A stretch of 64,000 bases of DNA from Scortum barcoo (taxonomy: Eukaryota > Chordata > Actinopteri > Centrarchiformes > Terapontidae): assembly GCA_023238725.1 (NCBI GenBank), contig CM041550.1:5155044-5219043 (forward strand). Direction: 5' to 3'. Shown piece by piece: positions 22,785 through 34,654 of the stretch (within the stretch, counting starts at the first letter, position 1; the number at the start of each line of letters is the position of its first letter). The notes below the pieces were generated by a model. It ran no database searches. It saw only the letters and a list, made by a program, of their open reading frames with translations, and had not been told where the DNA came from. A program made the translations under genes and the position numbers.

Positions 22785-23264
22785 TGTCATGCCTTAGTTT
22801 AGTTTCATGTTTAGTATTGTTGTGAGCATGTTATGTTTAAGTTGAAGTCACTTATGTCTAGTCTGGTTTTGTACTTCCTGTTTTATTTTGTACTCACCTT
22901 TTCTCTCTAATTTCAGATCCCCACTTCCTGCCTTTGTGTTTTCCCCCCCGTGTGATTGTCTACCCCGCCCCTGATTGGTCTCACCTGTTTCCCCTTACCT
23001 CATGTATAAATAGTTCTTGTTTCCTTTGGTCCTATGCCAGTTCGTCTTATTCAGTGTTGTGATTGAATGTCAAACCTTGTATATTCATGCTTCCTCGTGT
23101 TGTCCTCCTCCATGGTTTGTGCTTTATCCTCTTAGAGAGCGACTTTTTTTTGTACTTTGATCCTCCCAGTGAGCGCTTTTGAACACATTTGAGTATTTTT
23201 TGTTCATCATCGATCGTGGTCTGTCGTGCATGTGATTCCACCATCTTGTGTCAAGGTTGTTACA
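22785..23264 (+). repeat. Gypsy-1 LTR, copy in first duplicated block
   Basis: 480 bp from TGTCATGCC to GTTACA, homologous to 12450-12941. It is followed by the same primer-region sequence and gag ATG at 23282. Confidence 0.85.
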
Positions 23265-23281
23265 GAATGAACTGGCCAAAT

Positions 23282-23868
23282 ATGGACTCAGCCAACCTAA
23301 AGAAACTCCAAACCGTCCTCTCTGCACAGGGCACCAAGATCCATCAGCACGAGGCACAGTTAAGCTCGGTTAGCCGGGGAGTGAAAGTCGTCACAGAGCG
23401 CCAGATGGAGTTTCAATCCTCAGTCACCTCTTAAGTAAACCACGTAGCAGGGCAACTACACCAAGTCCTCGCTCACCTGGGAACAGCTCCTTCAGCGACA
23501 CCACCTGCTGAGAATCCGGCTGCTGCTCCGGTCATGACTTTCTTAGTTCAGTGTGATTCATTTTAGGCAAAACCTGGCTGCTTTTGTGTCAAATCAGGCG
23601 AAAAGTAGCATTCATGGTTTCCCATTTAACCTGGCAGGGCTGCAGCCTGGCTACTGCAGAGTGGTCTCTAAACTCTAACATCTGTCAGTCACTCACTTTG
23701 TTTCAGGAGACCCTGAGCAAAATTTTTGACCACACCTCGCCTGCCAGAGAAGCCTCTCAGACTCTAATGCAGATCAAACAGCATCACTGTCAGGTCTTTG
23801 ACTACACCATCGAGTTCTGCACTATAGCAGGCAGATAGCGGGTGGAACACATTAGCGTTATTGGACGC
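23282..23868 (+). pseudogene. Gypsy-1 gag, collinear copy 1
   Basis: MDSANLKK start at 23282 with stop at 23432-23434, then a gap region and the capsid block (KVAFMVSHL, FQETLSKIFDHTSP, FDYTIEFCTIAG) at 23584-23838. N-terminus and capsid are on the same strand here, in contrast to the 12.9/19.5 kb arrangement. Stops and a shift are present. Confidence 0.75.
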
Positions 23869-23985
23869 CTTTTACATCTGATTTTACTAGTTACACATTT
23901 TTATGTATTTGTCTTTCTTTTGATTTATATAAAGCACTTTGATTGGTGTCTCAGATAACCACAAACATTAAGCTATGAAATGAAA
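23869..23985 (+). mobile_element. Gypsy-2 leader fragment fused to Gypsy-1 gag
   Basis: Contains TTTATATAAAGCACTTTGAT followed by TGGTGTCTCAGATAAC, identical in layout to the Gypsy-2 5' end at 19.4 kb. The join to Gypsy-1 gag lies at the same base as at 19.49 and 30.03 kb. Confidence 0.6.
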
Positions 23986-24111
23986 TGCGTTTTCCTTAAT
24001 CGAGCTACGGCATCGAGATTACGCAGCTAGATTTCTCCTGAAGAAAGCCAGTTTCTTGGCCATGTGTACCGATAACCGTGTTTCCAGTCATGTTTTTTTT
24101 AAGATGTACAC

Positions 24112-26020
24112 ATGTCAAAGCCTTCAGACAGAGAAAGTATCACTAACAGCAAAAACAACAAATTAATGCAGCAGCATCCAGAAGTCCAAATAAAACTCCA
24201 CTCACCATCCAACTGTTATGACTATCAGCCCTCTGACATACACAGATGGGTAGAGGTGTATTATTACTACACTTATAAGTATTTTATTTCCAAAATAAAG
24301 TGTTGCATATTATGTACTTTGTTTGAAATTTACTCTACCACCAAACTAGCCACGCCTCACATGTACTGCTGCCATGAGTAAAGACGAAAATAGAAACCAG
24401 ACCAGCACTCAGAGCAAATAGCTGTCTGCCGATGAAAGCAGCAAACACATTGGCATGCATAAAAAGTGTTTCAGTCATCTCAAAGAAAAAAGACAAAAAT
24501 AACTGGAATTTTTTGTGGGTGTGTTAGATCAGATGTTTCAGCTCTGTTCGTCTTCACCACCACAACCTGTTTGCAGTTTGCAGAAACATTGAACTAAACG
24601 TTCGTCCAAGACAGGATCAGGAGGAAGAGTTTGTCAAAAAGTGCATGATCATAGTTTGCGAACGTCGTTTGCCCAAGATAAAAGGCAAGCATTTGTAAAT
24701 GTGAGCCTGAGCAGAAACACCGTGGCTGATCGTACATGTGAGCTTGCCACCAATCACAGGAACAGCTGATGGAAAAGAGAAAAGATTTTATTGCATGCTG
24801 TGGATGAGAGCAGCGACACATCTGATACTGCCAAGCTGTCAACCTTCATCCGTGGAGTGGACTCAAGTCTGTGCGTGACAGAGGAACTTTTGGGATTAAA
24901 ATCAATGCATGACACAACCACAGGAAAATAAATATTTGAAGAGGTATCCAAATGCGTAAATGACATGAGACTGCCTTGGGATAAACTTGTGGGACTGACG
25001 ATAGATGGTGCGCCCACAATGTGCAGTCAAAAGAGTGGATTGGTGGGCAGAATTCGAGAGAAGATGCAAAAAAACCATGCAGGTGAGCTTACAGTTTATC
25101 ACTGCATCATACACCAGGAATTGTTGGGTGGCAAAGCCCTGAAAATGGAACATGTTATGAGCACCATAACAAGAGTAGTTAACTTCATTAGAGCCAAAGG
25201 TTTGAATCACCACCAGTTCAAGTCTTTTCTGGAGGAGTTTGATTCGAAATACAGAGACGTGCCCTGTCACACAGAGGTGAGAGGGCTAAGCTGAGGAAAA
25301 GTACTAAACAGATGTTTCAAAATGCGTGAGGAAATCTGTCAGTTTATGGAAAGCAAAGGAAAAGACACACCAGAGCTCCGGGATAAAATACTTCAGGGGC
25401 GGGGGCGTGTCATCACAGACATGTACACTGCGGTGAGGGCTTTTCAAACCAAGCTGCACCTGTGGGAGACTCAGATGCTGCAAGGAAACTTGGGCCATTT
25501 TCCATGCTGCCAAACCATGAAAGGAGCACATCTCTACCTCCGTGTTGCCAGGTGCACAGTTTGCTGAAAAACCCTGTACTCAGTGCCGAGTTTACTCATC
25601 AATTTGCAGACTTTGAGGCACAGAAATGAAGGTTTGAACTGTTTAGTAATTCATTTGCAGTTGACGTGGAAAGCGCACCAACCAACCTCCAAATGGAGCT
25701 GACTGAACTCCAGTGTAGTGACATGCTCAAGTCAAAGTATGACTCTGTTGGTGTTGCCTAGTTTCCATGTTTCATCCCCGGACACAATGCCCCAACTCCG
25801 TAACCAAGCTGCTCAAATATTCAGGCAGCACATATCTATGTGAAAAATGAACTCTTTGAAAACATCACACAGGAGTTGTCTCACTGATGAACATCTTCAC
25901 TCAATCCTGAGGTTTTCCTCAGCTCAGAGCCGGACCCCAAATAATGATGAACTAGCATCTAAGAAGAGATGCCAGGTTTCTGGCTTGGACCAATGTGCTT
26001 CAGAGTAAATCAGAGTGTAG
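24112..26020 (+). pseudogene. hAT transposase pseudogene (GTF2IRD2/ZBED-like)
   Basis: Recognisable in order with frameshifts: NVSLSRNTVADRTCEL (about 24697), DESSDTSDTAKL and FIRGVDSSL (24806-24870), LPWDKLVGLTIDGAPTM with the catalytic-type Asp (24970-25020), YHCIIHQELL (25098), FLEEFDSKYRDV (25225), AVRAFQTKLHLWE (25430), and C-terminal dimerisation sequence to about 26010. Between 25270 and 25440 coding sequence is missing. This is the hAT family from which vertebrate GTF2IRD2 and ZBED5 tails derive. In a live element it would excise and reinsert DNA in the nucleus. Stops make it dead. Confidence 0.75.
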
Positions 26021-26790
26021 CAAACTGAGCTTGAATTAATGTTTTCTTTATGCACTTTTTTCTTGCTACTCCCAGGCATATACTGTTAATAGCTGAATGG
26101 TTGAATTTTGATTGAACAATATTTTTATTTTATTTGGGTTGTTTTGTTGTTGGCCTGTAAAAAAAGGTTTCCACTGAAAACTGGAAAGAGAGAGAGGCAT
26201 AAGAATTGTTTTATTTTATTTATTTAGATAAAAATAAGAAATGAATGCCACTGATGTATCTTTTATTTGAAATTTGATTTCTCATGTGTTTATAATTTTA
26301 AGCTTTGCTTGTTCCAGATTCAGTGTTTAAGCAAAACTTGAGTTTGTTTCCATCTGAAAATGTTTATCATTATATATCTGGAGAGAAGGGAAAACATGCA
26401 CAATTGTAGTAATTTTTTCTATATATATCGAGTCCAGGCTCGCGACTTAGTCCCAGTTTTTTATTTTGGCCCACTGTGCATTTGAGTTTGACACCACCTG
26501 ATGTAGAGTATATCAGGAAAGCCAAGAGACTCAATTCTCGCCAGGCCAGATGAAGTCTGTTCTTCAACAGGTTCTGCTTCACACTTTCTTTTCGCCCCAG
26601 TCCATAAAACCATAAACCAGATGTTCTGTCCTGCCTTCATGAACCTGAGCACCATTGACCAAATAACCTGAAACAATCTTTCCACTTGAATAGTGTGGTT
26701 GGAGCGGTTTCATGGCAAATAGAATCAGATGTGAAGCAAGCAAATGTTGTGAGTCCGGGACCTTGTGGGTGTCCAAGTAACTGTTTGGTT
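26021..26790 (+). other. Sequence behind hAT transposase
   Basis: 3' region of the hAT gene with CACTGTGCATTTGAGTTTGACACC at about 26470, then unassigned sequence. It is absent from the first duplicated block, which jumps from the equivalent of 26095 to 26800. No credible gene. Confidence 0.45.
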
Positions 26791-27800
26791 TGTCCTTGTG
26801 TCAACACACTCCAAGGTAATCCACTGGGCTCACACGTCCATGCGCAAATGTCCTCCGGGTGTCAAGTGGAACCATGTTCATGATCAGGCAACACTTTCTC
26901 GCTGGCTGGCCAATGGAAAAGGAAGTCTCCAAGTACATGGTGGCATATCCAGTCTGCGCCCGTAATCAGACCTCACCTCGTGGCCCAAATAGGCCTGCTA
27001 CACCCGTTGCCTGTTCCTCAACGTCCATGGTCCCACAATCTCCGTGGACTTTATGACCAGAGTGCCACTTTCCAAAGGTAACACAGCCATCCTGATGGTG
27101 GATCGACTCACTTTTCTAAAATGGCACATTTCATTCCACTGACCAAGTTAGCCCTCTGCTAAGGAGATGGCAGAGGTCATGACTCATATGTTCAGTATCC
27201 ATGGTTTTCCCAGTGACATTGTTTTTGACAGAGGATTGCAGAGGACTCACATTTTTGAAAGAGTTCTGCCAGCTTCTTGGTGAAATCGTCAGAATATGCT
27301 CCGACTACCACCCGCAGTCCAATGGCCAGATTGAACGACTCAACCAAGAGCTGGAAACCTGCTTACAACGCCTCATCTCCCACAACCAAGCTACCTGGAG
27401 TGATCACCTCACCTGGGTGGAATACACCCACAACACCCTACCCTCAGCTGCCAGGGGCCTCTCACCTTTTCAGTGAGTCAATGGCTACCAGCCTCCCCTG
27501 TTCCCGGCCAACGAAAAGGAGGTCACAGTCTTCTCACACTGTCATTGGATCTGGGCCAGTACTCAGGCAGGTTGTCCTGCAGAGCTTGGTCTGGATGAAA
27601 GACAGCGGACAAACACTGATGACCAGCTCCCTCCTACAGGCCAGGGCAGAGAGTGTGGCTCACCACCAAAGACTTGCACCCTTCATGTTCATTGTAAGAA
27701 GCTGACCCTGAGGTTTGTGGGTCTTTTTCCCATGTCAAAAAAAAATAAATTAACCCTGTTTCTGTGCATTTCAGACTTCCCAGGTCATTAAAGGTCCACC
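26790..27800 (+). pseudogene. Gypsy integrase remnant, copy 2 (longer)
   Basis: Zinc-region remnant, then core fragments FLTEDCRG, EFCQLLGEIVRICSDYHPQS and NGQIERLNQELETCLQRL (27215-27370), WSDHLTWVEYTHNTL, and the C-terminal FVGLFP-like module with HPMFHVVNIKP. It retains the core that copy 1 lost. Frameshifts throughout. Confidence 0.75.
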
Positions 27801-27959
27801 CCATGTTTCATGTTGTAAATATCAAGCCAGACAGAGACAGCGCTCATGCTCAAGTAATTCATGCTCGATTAATTCATTACCACATTTCATTGGTTATTTA
27901 TTTCTGTCTATCTGGTCATGAAATATTTTTCAGTTGACATTTGCACATAGAGTACAAAA

Positions 27960-28670
27960 ACCTTTTCAGTGTGCTGCAATCATTACTCACATGTTGTAAC
28001 ATCCTCACAGGCTGCATATTTATTTGCACAGTATGTACTTCCTTTCTGAATAAAAGGCCTGTTGTTGCTCTCTGATGCCAGGTCATCTCAGTTTGTCCCT
28101 CTGTGGGGTAAATAAGTTTGAGAGATGATATCTAAAATGTGTCGAAAATTCACAGCAACATTGTGCATGTGTCAATTGCAAAAAAACTAATAAAAAAGAA
28201 GACCTAATACCATTATCGTTGTTGACAGATCGCTCCCTTTTAGGTTTAGTTGCCATGGGTACCACACCTCACTTCACCACAGAAAATGCTTTCATTTGCC
28301 TCAGCAACTTTAAACATCAGTCATACTTGTGTTGGTACATTTACTTAGGTCAGTTAAAAAATTTACTTTGCAGATATGTTGAATTCCAACTCTTTGTCTA
28401 AATGAAAAAAAAAACATTAGCAGCGTTGTGGTTCCCCCAAAACCAATGCAGAAGCTATATGAGCAAGAAGTAGTAGAAGATGAGGTTTAAAGACAAGAAT
28501 TCTCTTCACTTTTCATTTTACAGTTTGAAGTGTTTGACTTCATCTGTTGGCTGTGAACTGGAGACACTTTTAAATAAACTGGAATATAGTATTGTGGACG
28601 TTGGGTTAATTTTTTTTTTTTTTTTTAGTCAGAGATATTCCAAGAAGCTTCCTAAGAAATAACATTACTA
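27960..28670 (+). repeat. Dispersed spacer repeat, copy 2
   Basis: Second copy of the block at 21780-22480, including AATAAAAGGCCTGTTGTTGC and a poly-T run near 28610. No gene. Confidence 0.6.
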
Positions 28671-28947
28671 TGTTTGTGTAAAGGCACCTTTTACACAGCA
28701 CATTTTGCTGTTCATTGGCATGAACTGGATCTACAGCTCTATTTTTGAAAGACTGTCATTTCCTTAAAAGATTGTGATGTACCTTGGTGTTGATGCAATT
28801 TATTTCATGGTGCAGTTTCAGTATTTTCACTTCCTGTCCTTTCTTTTGATTCTGATGTGAGCTAGAAATACTAATGTAAGTTATCTTTAACGTCTCATGT
28901 TTGATTTTACAGACAGAACTCAGTTGTACCTGTTATTTAAGTGTTTT
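28671..28947 (+). pseudogene. Lectin intron with start of E4, copy 2
   Basis: Same truncated lectin intron and E4 start as at 22490-22784, with the same internal deletion, again stopping at a Gypsy-1 LTR. This shows duplication of a finished mosaic. Confidence 0.65.
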
Positions 28948-29432
28948 TGTCTTGCCTTAGTTTAGTTTCATGTTTAGTATTGTTGTGAGCATGTTATGTT
29001 TAAGTTGAAGTCACTTATGTCTAGTCTGGTTTTGTACTTCCTGTTTTATTTTGTACTCACCTTTTCCCTCTAATGTTTCAGATCCCCACTTCCTGCCTTT
29101 GTGTTTTCCCCCCCGTGTGATTGTCTACCCCGCTCCCTGATTGGTCTCACCTGTTTTCCCCTTACCTCATGTATAAATAGTTCTTGTTTCCTTTGGTCCT
29201 ATGCCAGTTCGTCTTATTCAGTGTTGTGATTGAATGTCAAACCTTGTATATTCATGCTTCCTCATGTTGTCCTCCTCCATGGTTTGTGCTTTATCCTCTT
29301 AGAGAGCGACTTTTGTTTTGTACTTTGATCCTCCCAGTGAGCGCTTTTGAACACATTTAAGTATTTTTTGTTCATCATCGATCGTGGTCTGTCGTGCATT
29401 TGATTCCACCATCTTGTGTCAAGGTTGTTACA
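28948..29432 (+). repeat. Gypsy-1 LTR, copy in second duplicated block
   Basis: 485 bp, TGTCTTGCC...GTTACA, close to the copies at 12450 and 22785. It is followed by the gag start at 29450. Confidence 0.85.
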
Positions 29433-29449
29433 GAACGAACTGGCCAAAT

Positions 29450-30145
29450 ATGGACTCAGCCAACCCAAAGAAACTCCAAACCATCCTCTCTGCACAGGGC
29501 ACCAAGATCCATCAGCACGAGGCACAGTTAAGCTCGGTTAGCCGGGGAGTGAAAGTCGTCACAGAGCGCCAGATGGAGTTTCAATCCACAGTCACCTCTT
29601 AAGTAAACCACGTAGCAGGGCAACTACACCAAGTCCTCGCTCACCTGGGAACAGCTCCTTCAGCGACACCACCTGCTGAGAATCCGGCTGCTGCTCCGGT
29701 CATGACTTTCTTAGTTGAGTGTGATTCATTTTAGGCAAAACCTGGCTGCTTTTGTGTCAAATCAGGCAAAAGTAGCATTCATGGTTTCCCATTTAACTGG
29801 CAGGGCTGCAGCCTGGCTACTGCAGAGTGGTCTCTAAACTCTAACATCTGTCAGTCACTCACTTTGTTTCAGGAGACCCTGAGCAAAATTTTTGACCACA
29901 CCTCACCTGCCAGAGAAGCCTTTCAGGCCATAATGCAGATCAAACAGCATCACTGTCAGGTCTTTGACTACACCATCGAGTTCTGCACTATAGCGGCAGA
30001 TAGGCGGGTGGAACACACTTAGCGTTACTTGGACGCCTTTTACATTTGATTTTACTAGATACACATTTTTATGTATTTGTCTTTCTTTTGATTTATATAA
30101 AGCACTTTGATTGGTGTCTCAGATAACCACAAACATTAAGCTGCT
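29450..30145 (+). pseudogene. Gypsy-1 gag, collinear copy 2, with Gypsy-2 leader
   Basis: MDSANPKK at 29450 with stop at 29600-29602, then the capsid block (FQETLSKIFDHTSP, FDYTIEFCTIAA) to about 30000, and the Gypsy-2 leader at 30031-30145. The structure equals 23282-23985. Confidence 0.75.
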
Positions 30146-31262
30146 TTCTTAAATTTGAATACAAGAAATGTTTTCGTTAATCGAGCTACGGCATCGAGAT
30201 TACGCAGCTTTGTTGGTGTTGTTTTCATGGGTGTGTGTTTAATCATGAACAGAATTAAAATCTTCTAAAATGTTCCTCGAGTGCGTGAATATCTCATCAT
30301 GTGTTTGTTGTCATTTTCTTTCTTTTCTTGTCCTTTTCTTCCTCTCTTGCAGCAGCCCTGCAGCAGGTTGAAGCTTCAGTGTTTCGTTCAAAGATGCTCT
30401 TTGTCTCCTTGTTCAAAGATGATCTCCCTTTTCACTACACTGTCAGGTTCTCATTAAACCTCTCAAAAAGAAAACTTTACAGGATGATTAAACTCCTTTA
30501 GTTTCTCAGCGTTCACACCAGAGACTCTGTGAGGTTTGAACAGAACCACAGTTCATCTGTTAGTGTCTGCACCACAAGTTATCAGGAAGATACACTCTAA
30601 ACCAGAAACTTCAAACCTCGTGTTGTTTGAACTTTGTTGTTTCAGACAGACAACCTGTTGATTTCACAGATATTTACTATCTGAAAGATCAGAATTAAAC
30701 GTTCGTCCACGACAGGATCACATGAATATCTTTGAGGAAATGACATATACCTGCTAACTCACCAACATTAACATCCTGACTGGACATATTTTGAGGATAT
30801 ATTTTTTTAACTTTGTAAAATAAAACATTAAATCCAGATTTTCCTTTATCTTCACAATCTCTCTAAAGGATCCAGTAAGTTTCCCATTCAGGTTCACTCC
30901 GGTTTAAAAGTAATTATGAATTTGAAAATACATTATGAACTAAATTAAAGTTCAGTCTTAATGTTAATTTGCATTGTATTTGTATTGTATTGTATTTCTG
31001 TGTGCGTACAGAGAGAGCTTCGTAAAAAAGATTCCTTCCTTCATTTCTTGTATGTGTTCACACACCTCGCCAATAAAGCTGATTCTGTTTTCGATCATTA
31101 CATTAAATGGTCTCTTTGAGTCGCTCCCTAAAAATAATCAGAATCAAGGAGGTTCTTAACTTGTAACTTCCTCAGAAGTTAAAAAGAAGAAATTGTCACC
31201 ATGAAACAGTTCTTCATTTTCTGCAGCGCTGCCCTTCAAGGAAAGACTTCAGAGTCTGAGCG
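30146..31262. other. Spacer, no gene
   Basis: Mostly unassigned A+T-rich sequence. Near 31065-31092 CGCCAATAAAGCTGATTCTG looks like a LINE 3' tail. The last 100 bp are divergent lectin 5' flank. No ISRE-like motif was found here, unlike copies A-D. Confidence 0.5.
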
Positions 31263-32303
31263 ATGGAGGAGATCTATGTCAATGTTGAATACGATAAACG
31301 TGTCGACCCGAGACCTTCGACAACTCAGACAGGTGAGACTGTTCAGTCAGACATGTATATGATTATCACTTTATCACTGATTATCTGTGATTATTACGAT
31401 CATATACTGGACTGTGTTCAGGTCGCAGGAGCTCAGAGAAGGAGATTTCATGGAGTTATTATTCTCCTTCTGGGGCTGCTTTTTTGTCCATTTTGTTTAT
31501 CTTGAACAGAAATTCCTCACCGATTTCATCAAGGAATTTACTTGGATTGGTTTGAACGACAGAGAGAAAGAAGGCGACTGGAAGTGGATCGAATGAGACT
31601 CCACTGACTCAGGCGTAAGTCTGACAGTGAATGTTTTACACATTTAATAACACAAAGAAAGTATTAATGTACGTTGCTAGTTTTAGCTTTTGTATGAGTG
31701 TCTAATCAATTAATATCTAATAGTACTTTTGCAAATGTCCCTTTCTGACAATGAAAAACAAGACAAAAGTCTCTCACAGTACTGTCAAACTTTATTAATG
31801 CTCAGAACATGACACAAGACTAAAACTGCTTTGTAACATGCATCATGATGAGAAGCTGTTCTCTATTTATTCATAACTCAGGTCCAGTCCCTCTGATCAA
31901 GGTTTCATTCAGCATGATCAAACATAATGGAAATTTACATTTACATAATTTACATTAATTCACTCACAGGCAAAAGAAATTAAATAAACATGATATGTGT
32001 GTTTGCAGTTTCCCTCACAGACTTCAAATCCATTTTTTTTCTCTCCACAATTTAGTTCACTTCAAAACTTGAAAATCTTCATTATTGCAGGTAGAGGGAA
32101 AGTAAAAAACCCAGTGAAATCTCACTTTTCTGTTAACTTCCTAGGTACTGGTTTAGAAAGCAGCCTGATAATGGTGGTGGAGATCGGCACAGTTGGGTGA
32201 AGAGGACTGTGTACATATGCGACATGATGTGAAAACTGAAGAAAACTGGAACGATCTGCCGTGTGATGCTTCCCTGCCATGGATCTGTGAAAAACTGCCT
32301 TAG
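31263..32303 (+). pseudogene. C-type lectin copy lacking stalk and E4
   Basis: E1 31263-31332 is intact (MEEIYVNVEYDKRVDPRP, 70 nt). E2 starts at 31422 but breaks at about 31483 inside the transmembrane code and runs straight into the intron before E5. E5 31510-31614 (FTWIGLNDRE) has an extra A giving a stop after WKWIE. E6 32145-32303 keeps QPDNGGG, then shifts frame. E3 and E4 are deleted. E1 differs from the other copies (YDKR), so this is an older paralogue. Confidence 0.75.
31615..32144 (+). other. Lectin E5-E6 intron
   Basis: Intron sequence shared with 47376-47904 and 49.7-50.28 kb (TTCTGACAATGAAAAACAAG, CATGATGAGAAGCTGTTCTC). No gene. Confidence 0.65.
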
Positions 32304-32689
32304 CATTTTATGAGTTTTGAAGTAATGTATATAGAAATACTCAAATCAAAAATGTTTTACTGGTTCACAGCCCCAATTAAGCTCAATGATTTTTAGCTTG
32401 TATCTGCACACCTGCACAGGTGATCAAGTGGTGGACAATTGTTATTCAAAGTGACTCAATGCACTGAACCCATTCAGATAACATTGAATGATGACCACAC
32501 AGAAATGACGTAGTTTCACTTATTTGACTCAGCACAGCAGCCATTGATTTGGGGGTTTCCGTGGCTAAAAAAACATAAACCTCAGGTTGATTGTCACTCA
32601 GGCAAGATTAAAGGGTGGGGTGAAGATTATTAGGTCATGTTAGAAAATACAGGACTCTGTTGGCTCTCCAGAAACTGAAGTAGGCTCAG
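32304..32689 (+). other. Lectin 3' flank and unassigned spacer
   Basis: Short lectin 3' flank (CACCTGCACAGGTGATC), then a block (CAAAGTGACTCAATGCACTGAACC, GACTCAGCACAGCAGCCATTGAT) repeated at 50.9-51.1 kb. No gene. Confidence 0.55.
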
Positions 32690-33050
32690 GCAAAGACTCA
32701 GACTACCCTGACTTGTTTTTAACAAGTCTAAGTCAATGTCAGTCCCTCTTCATCCATCTTCTGACTGCGCTATCGACCTGCTGCCTGATCCACCCATCCC
32801 CAAAGGGACGCCTTCTACTCCATCTCTGTGCCAGAGAGAGTGGCCATGGACAAGTACATCACCAACTCTTTAAAGGCAGGAATAATCCGTTCCGTCCTCA
32901 TCAGGGTTTTTCTTTGTGAGTAAGAAAGATGGTTCTCTCAGGCCATGGCTACAGCTCACTGAATTACTGTTAAGAACCATTAGCCACTTTATTTAATGTC
33001 CTCTGTTTTTGAACTGCTTCAAACAGCCAATGTGTTCACCAAGTTAGATC
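32690..33050 (+). pseudogene. Gypsy reverse transcriptase N-terminal remnant
   Basis: Reads in pieces DKYITNSLKAGIIR, FFFVSKKDGSLRP, then FTKLDL-type sequence, the start of a Gypsy RT. It is cut before the catalytic motif. A sister remnant lies at 51195-51850. Confidence 0.7.
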
Positions 33051-33079
33051 TCTGAAATGCTTTTCTGAAATGCTCAACT

Positions 33080-33360
33080 TTTCAGTGCAGTCATTACTCA
33101 TGTTTCCTCTGTAACATCCTCACAGGCTGCATGCTTACATGCACAGTTTATGCTTCCTTTCTGAATAAAAGGCCTGTTGTCGCTCTCTGACATCTGGCAG
33201 GTCATCAGATGTGCAGCAATGTTTTTGCATGTGTCTAAAACTAATAAAAAAGAAGACCTAATACCTTTGTCAGTGTTGGCAGATTGTGGGAATCAGTCAC
33301 TTCCTTTTAGGTTTAGTTGCCATGGGTACCGCACCTCACTTAACCACAGCAAATGCTTTC
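33080..33360 (+). repeat. Dispersed spacer repeat, copy 3
   Basis: Partial copy of the block at 21780 (GTAACATCCTCACAGGCTGCAT, AATAAAAGGCCTGTTGTCGC). It again follows Gypsy pol sequence. Confidence 0.6.
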
Positions 33361-33412
33361 GGTTTAAAAAAATAAAAAACATAAACATGCATATATATAT
33401 ATGTACATATAT

Positions 33413-34152
33413 ACACTACCGGTCAAAAGTTTTAGAACACCCCTAATTTTTCCAGTTATTTATTGCAATTCAAGTCATTCAAGTCCAATGAATAGATTGA
33501 AATGGTACAAAGGCAAGTGGTGAACTGCCAGAGGTTAAAAAAAAGGTAAGGTGGTAAGGTAAACTGAAAAATAATGTACATTTCAGAATTATACAAAAAG
33601 GCCTTTTTCAGGGAACACAAAATGGGTTAACAATTGAAAGCTGTCCTGCAGCAATGGAGGGTGATCAAGCCTTGAAAGCTGGTGCTACTAATTCCTACAG
33701 GTGTTCCAACATTTGCTGGATTACTTACAGCCCCCTCTGTCTGCATAAAAGCAGTGTTTGAATTGTGTACACACTGTGGTACCATACCCTCATGAGCATC
33801 AGTTGAACAATATTGTACTGCAGAAAGTAGTGTGTTGCTACAAAAATGGCAAGAAAAAGGCAATTAACAATGGAAGAGAGACAGACCATCATAACACTTA
33901 AAATGTAGGTCTTTCCTACAGAAAAATTGAAAAGAAAGTCAAGGTGTCAGTGAGTACAGTTTCCTTGACCATCAAAAGGCAGTCAGAAACTGGGGCAAAC
34001 TCTGACAGGAAGAGGTCTGGCAGACCCAAAGCCACAACTGAACCAGAGGACAAGTTTCTGAGAGCTAACAGCTTGCGTGATAGGCGTGATAGCACAGCTT
34101 GACAATAGTGATCGTAGTAAGCAAGTCTCAGTTTCAACTGTGAAGAGAAGAC

Positions 34153-34157
<5 letters not shown>
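33413..34157 (+). mobile_element. Tc1/mariner-like element, 3' truncated
   Basis: The left end CACTACCGGTCAAAAGTTTTAG is a typical Tc1-type terminus. A transposase N-terminus starts at 33846 (MARKRQLTMEERQTI), followed by helix-turn-helix sequence (YRKIEKKVKVS) and a GRPKATTEPED hook (34014-34050). A stop interrupts after TLK. The element ends in a TA-repeat at 34158, so the DDE/D domain and right terminus are absent. Confidence 0.8.
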
Positions 34158-34233
<76 letters not shown>

Positions 34234-34270
34234 ATTGTATTTGTGTGTATGTGTGTGTGTGTGTATGTGG
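34158..34270. repeat. (TA)n and (TG)n microsatellite
   Basis: About 37 TA units followed after a short spacer by a TG-rich run. It replaces the 3' half of the Tc1-like element. Confidence 0.95.
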
Positions 34271-34654
34271 GCATATATTCATATGTATAAACATTAGCAG
34301 CATTGTGGTTCCCCCAAAACCAATGCAGAGTATGGGCATGAGAGCCATGAGAGCTGAATAACTAGTATCTGACTTCATCTATTGGCTCTAAACTAAAGGA
34401 GACACTTACTTACTAACTGTTTTAAATAACAACTAACAGGAATGAAGCATTGTGAACGTTGCGTTAAGATTTTTTTTGTTAAAGATACTCCAAGAAGTTT
34501 CTGAAAAAATAACATTAAGATGTTGATTTCTGTCAATAAATGTATATTTCTGTACTCTTGTGACTGAAAAACAGCTTATGAAATTTCCTGTTTCAAATCA
34601 GTTTATAAGTGGTTTTCACAACAATTTTTAATCTTTGTGACTTCCTGATTCAAG
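34271..34654 (+). other. Spacer with lectin first-intron sequence
   Basis: 34280-34500 repeats the AACATTAGCAGCATTGTGGTTCC block. 34515-34650 matches the intron between lectin E1 and E1b. No exon seen. Confidence 0.55.

Noticed and set aside
34077..34378. Tyr-Ile repeat open frames on both strands
   Set aside because: These are products of the TA/TG microsatellite in the Tc1 remnant.
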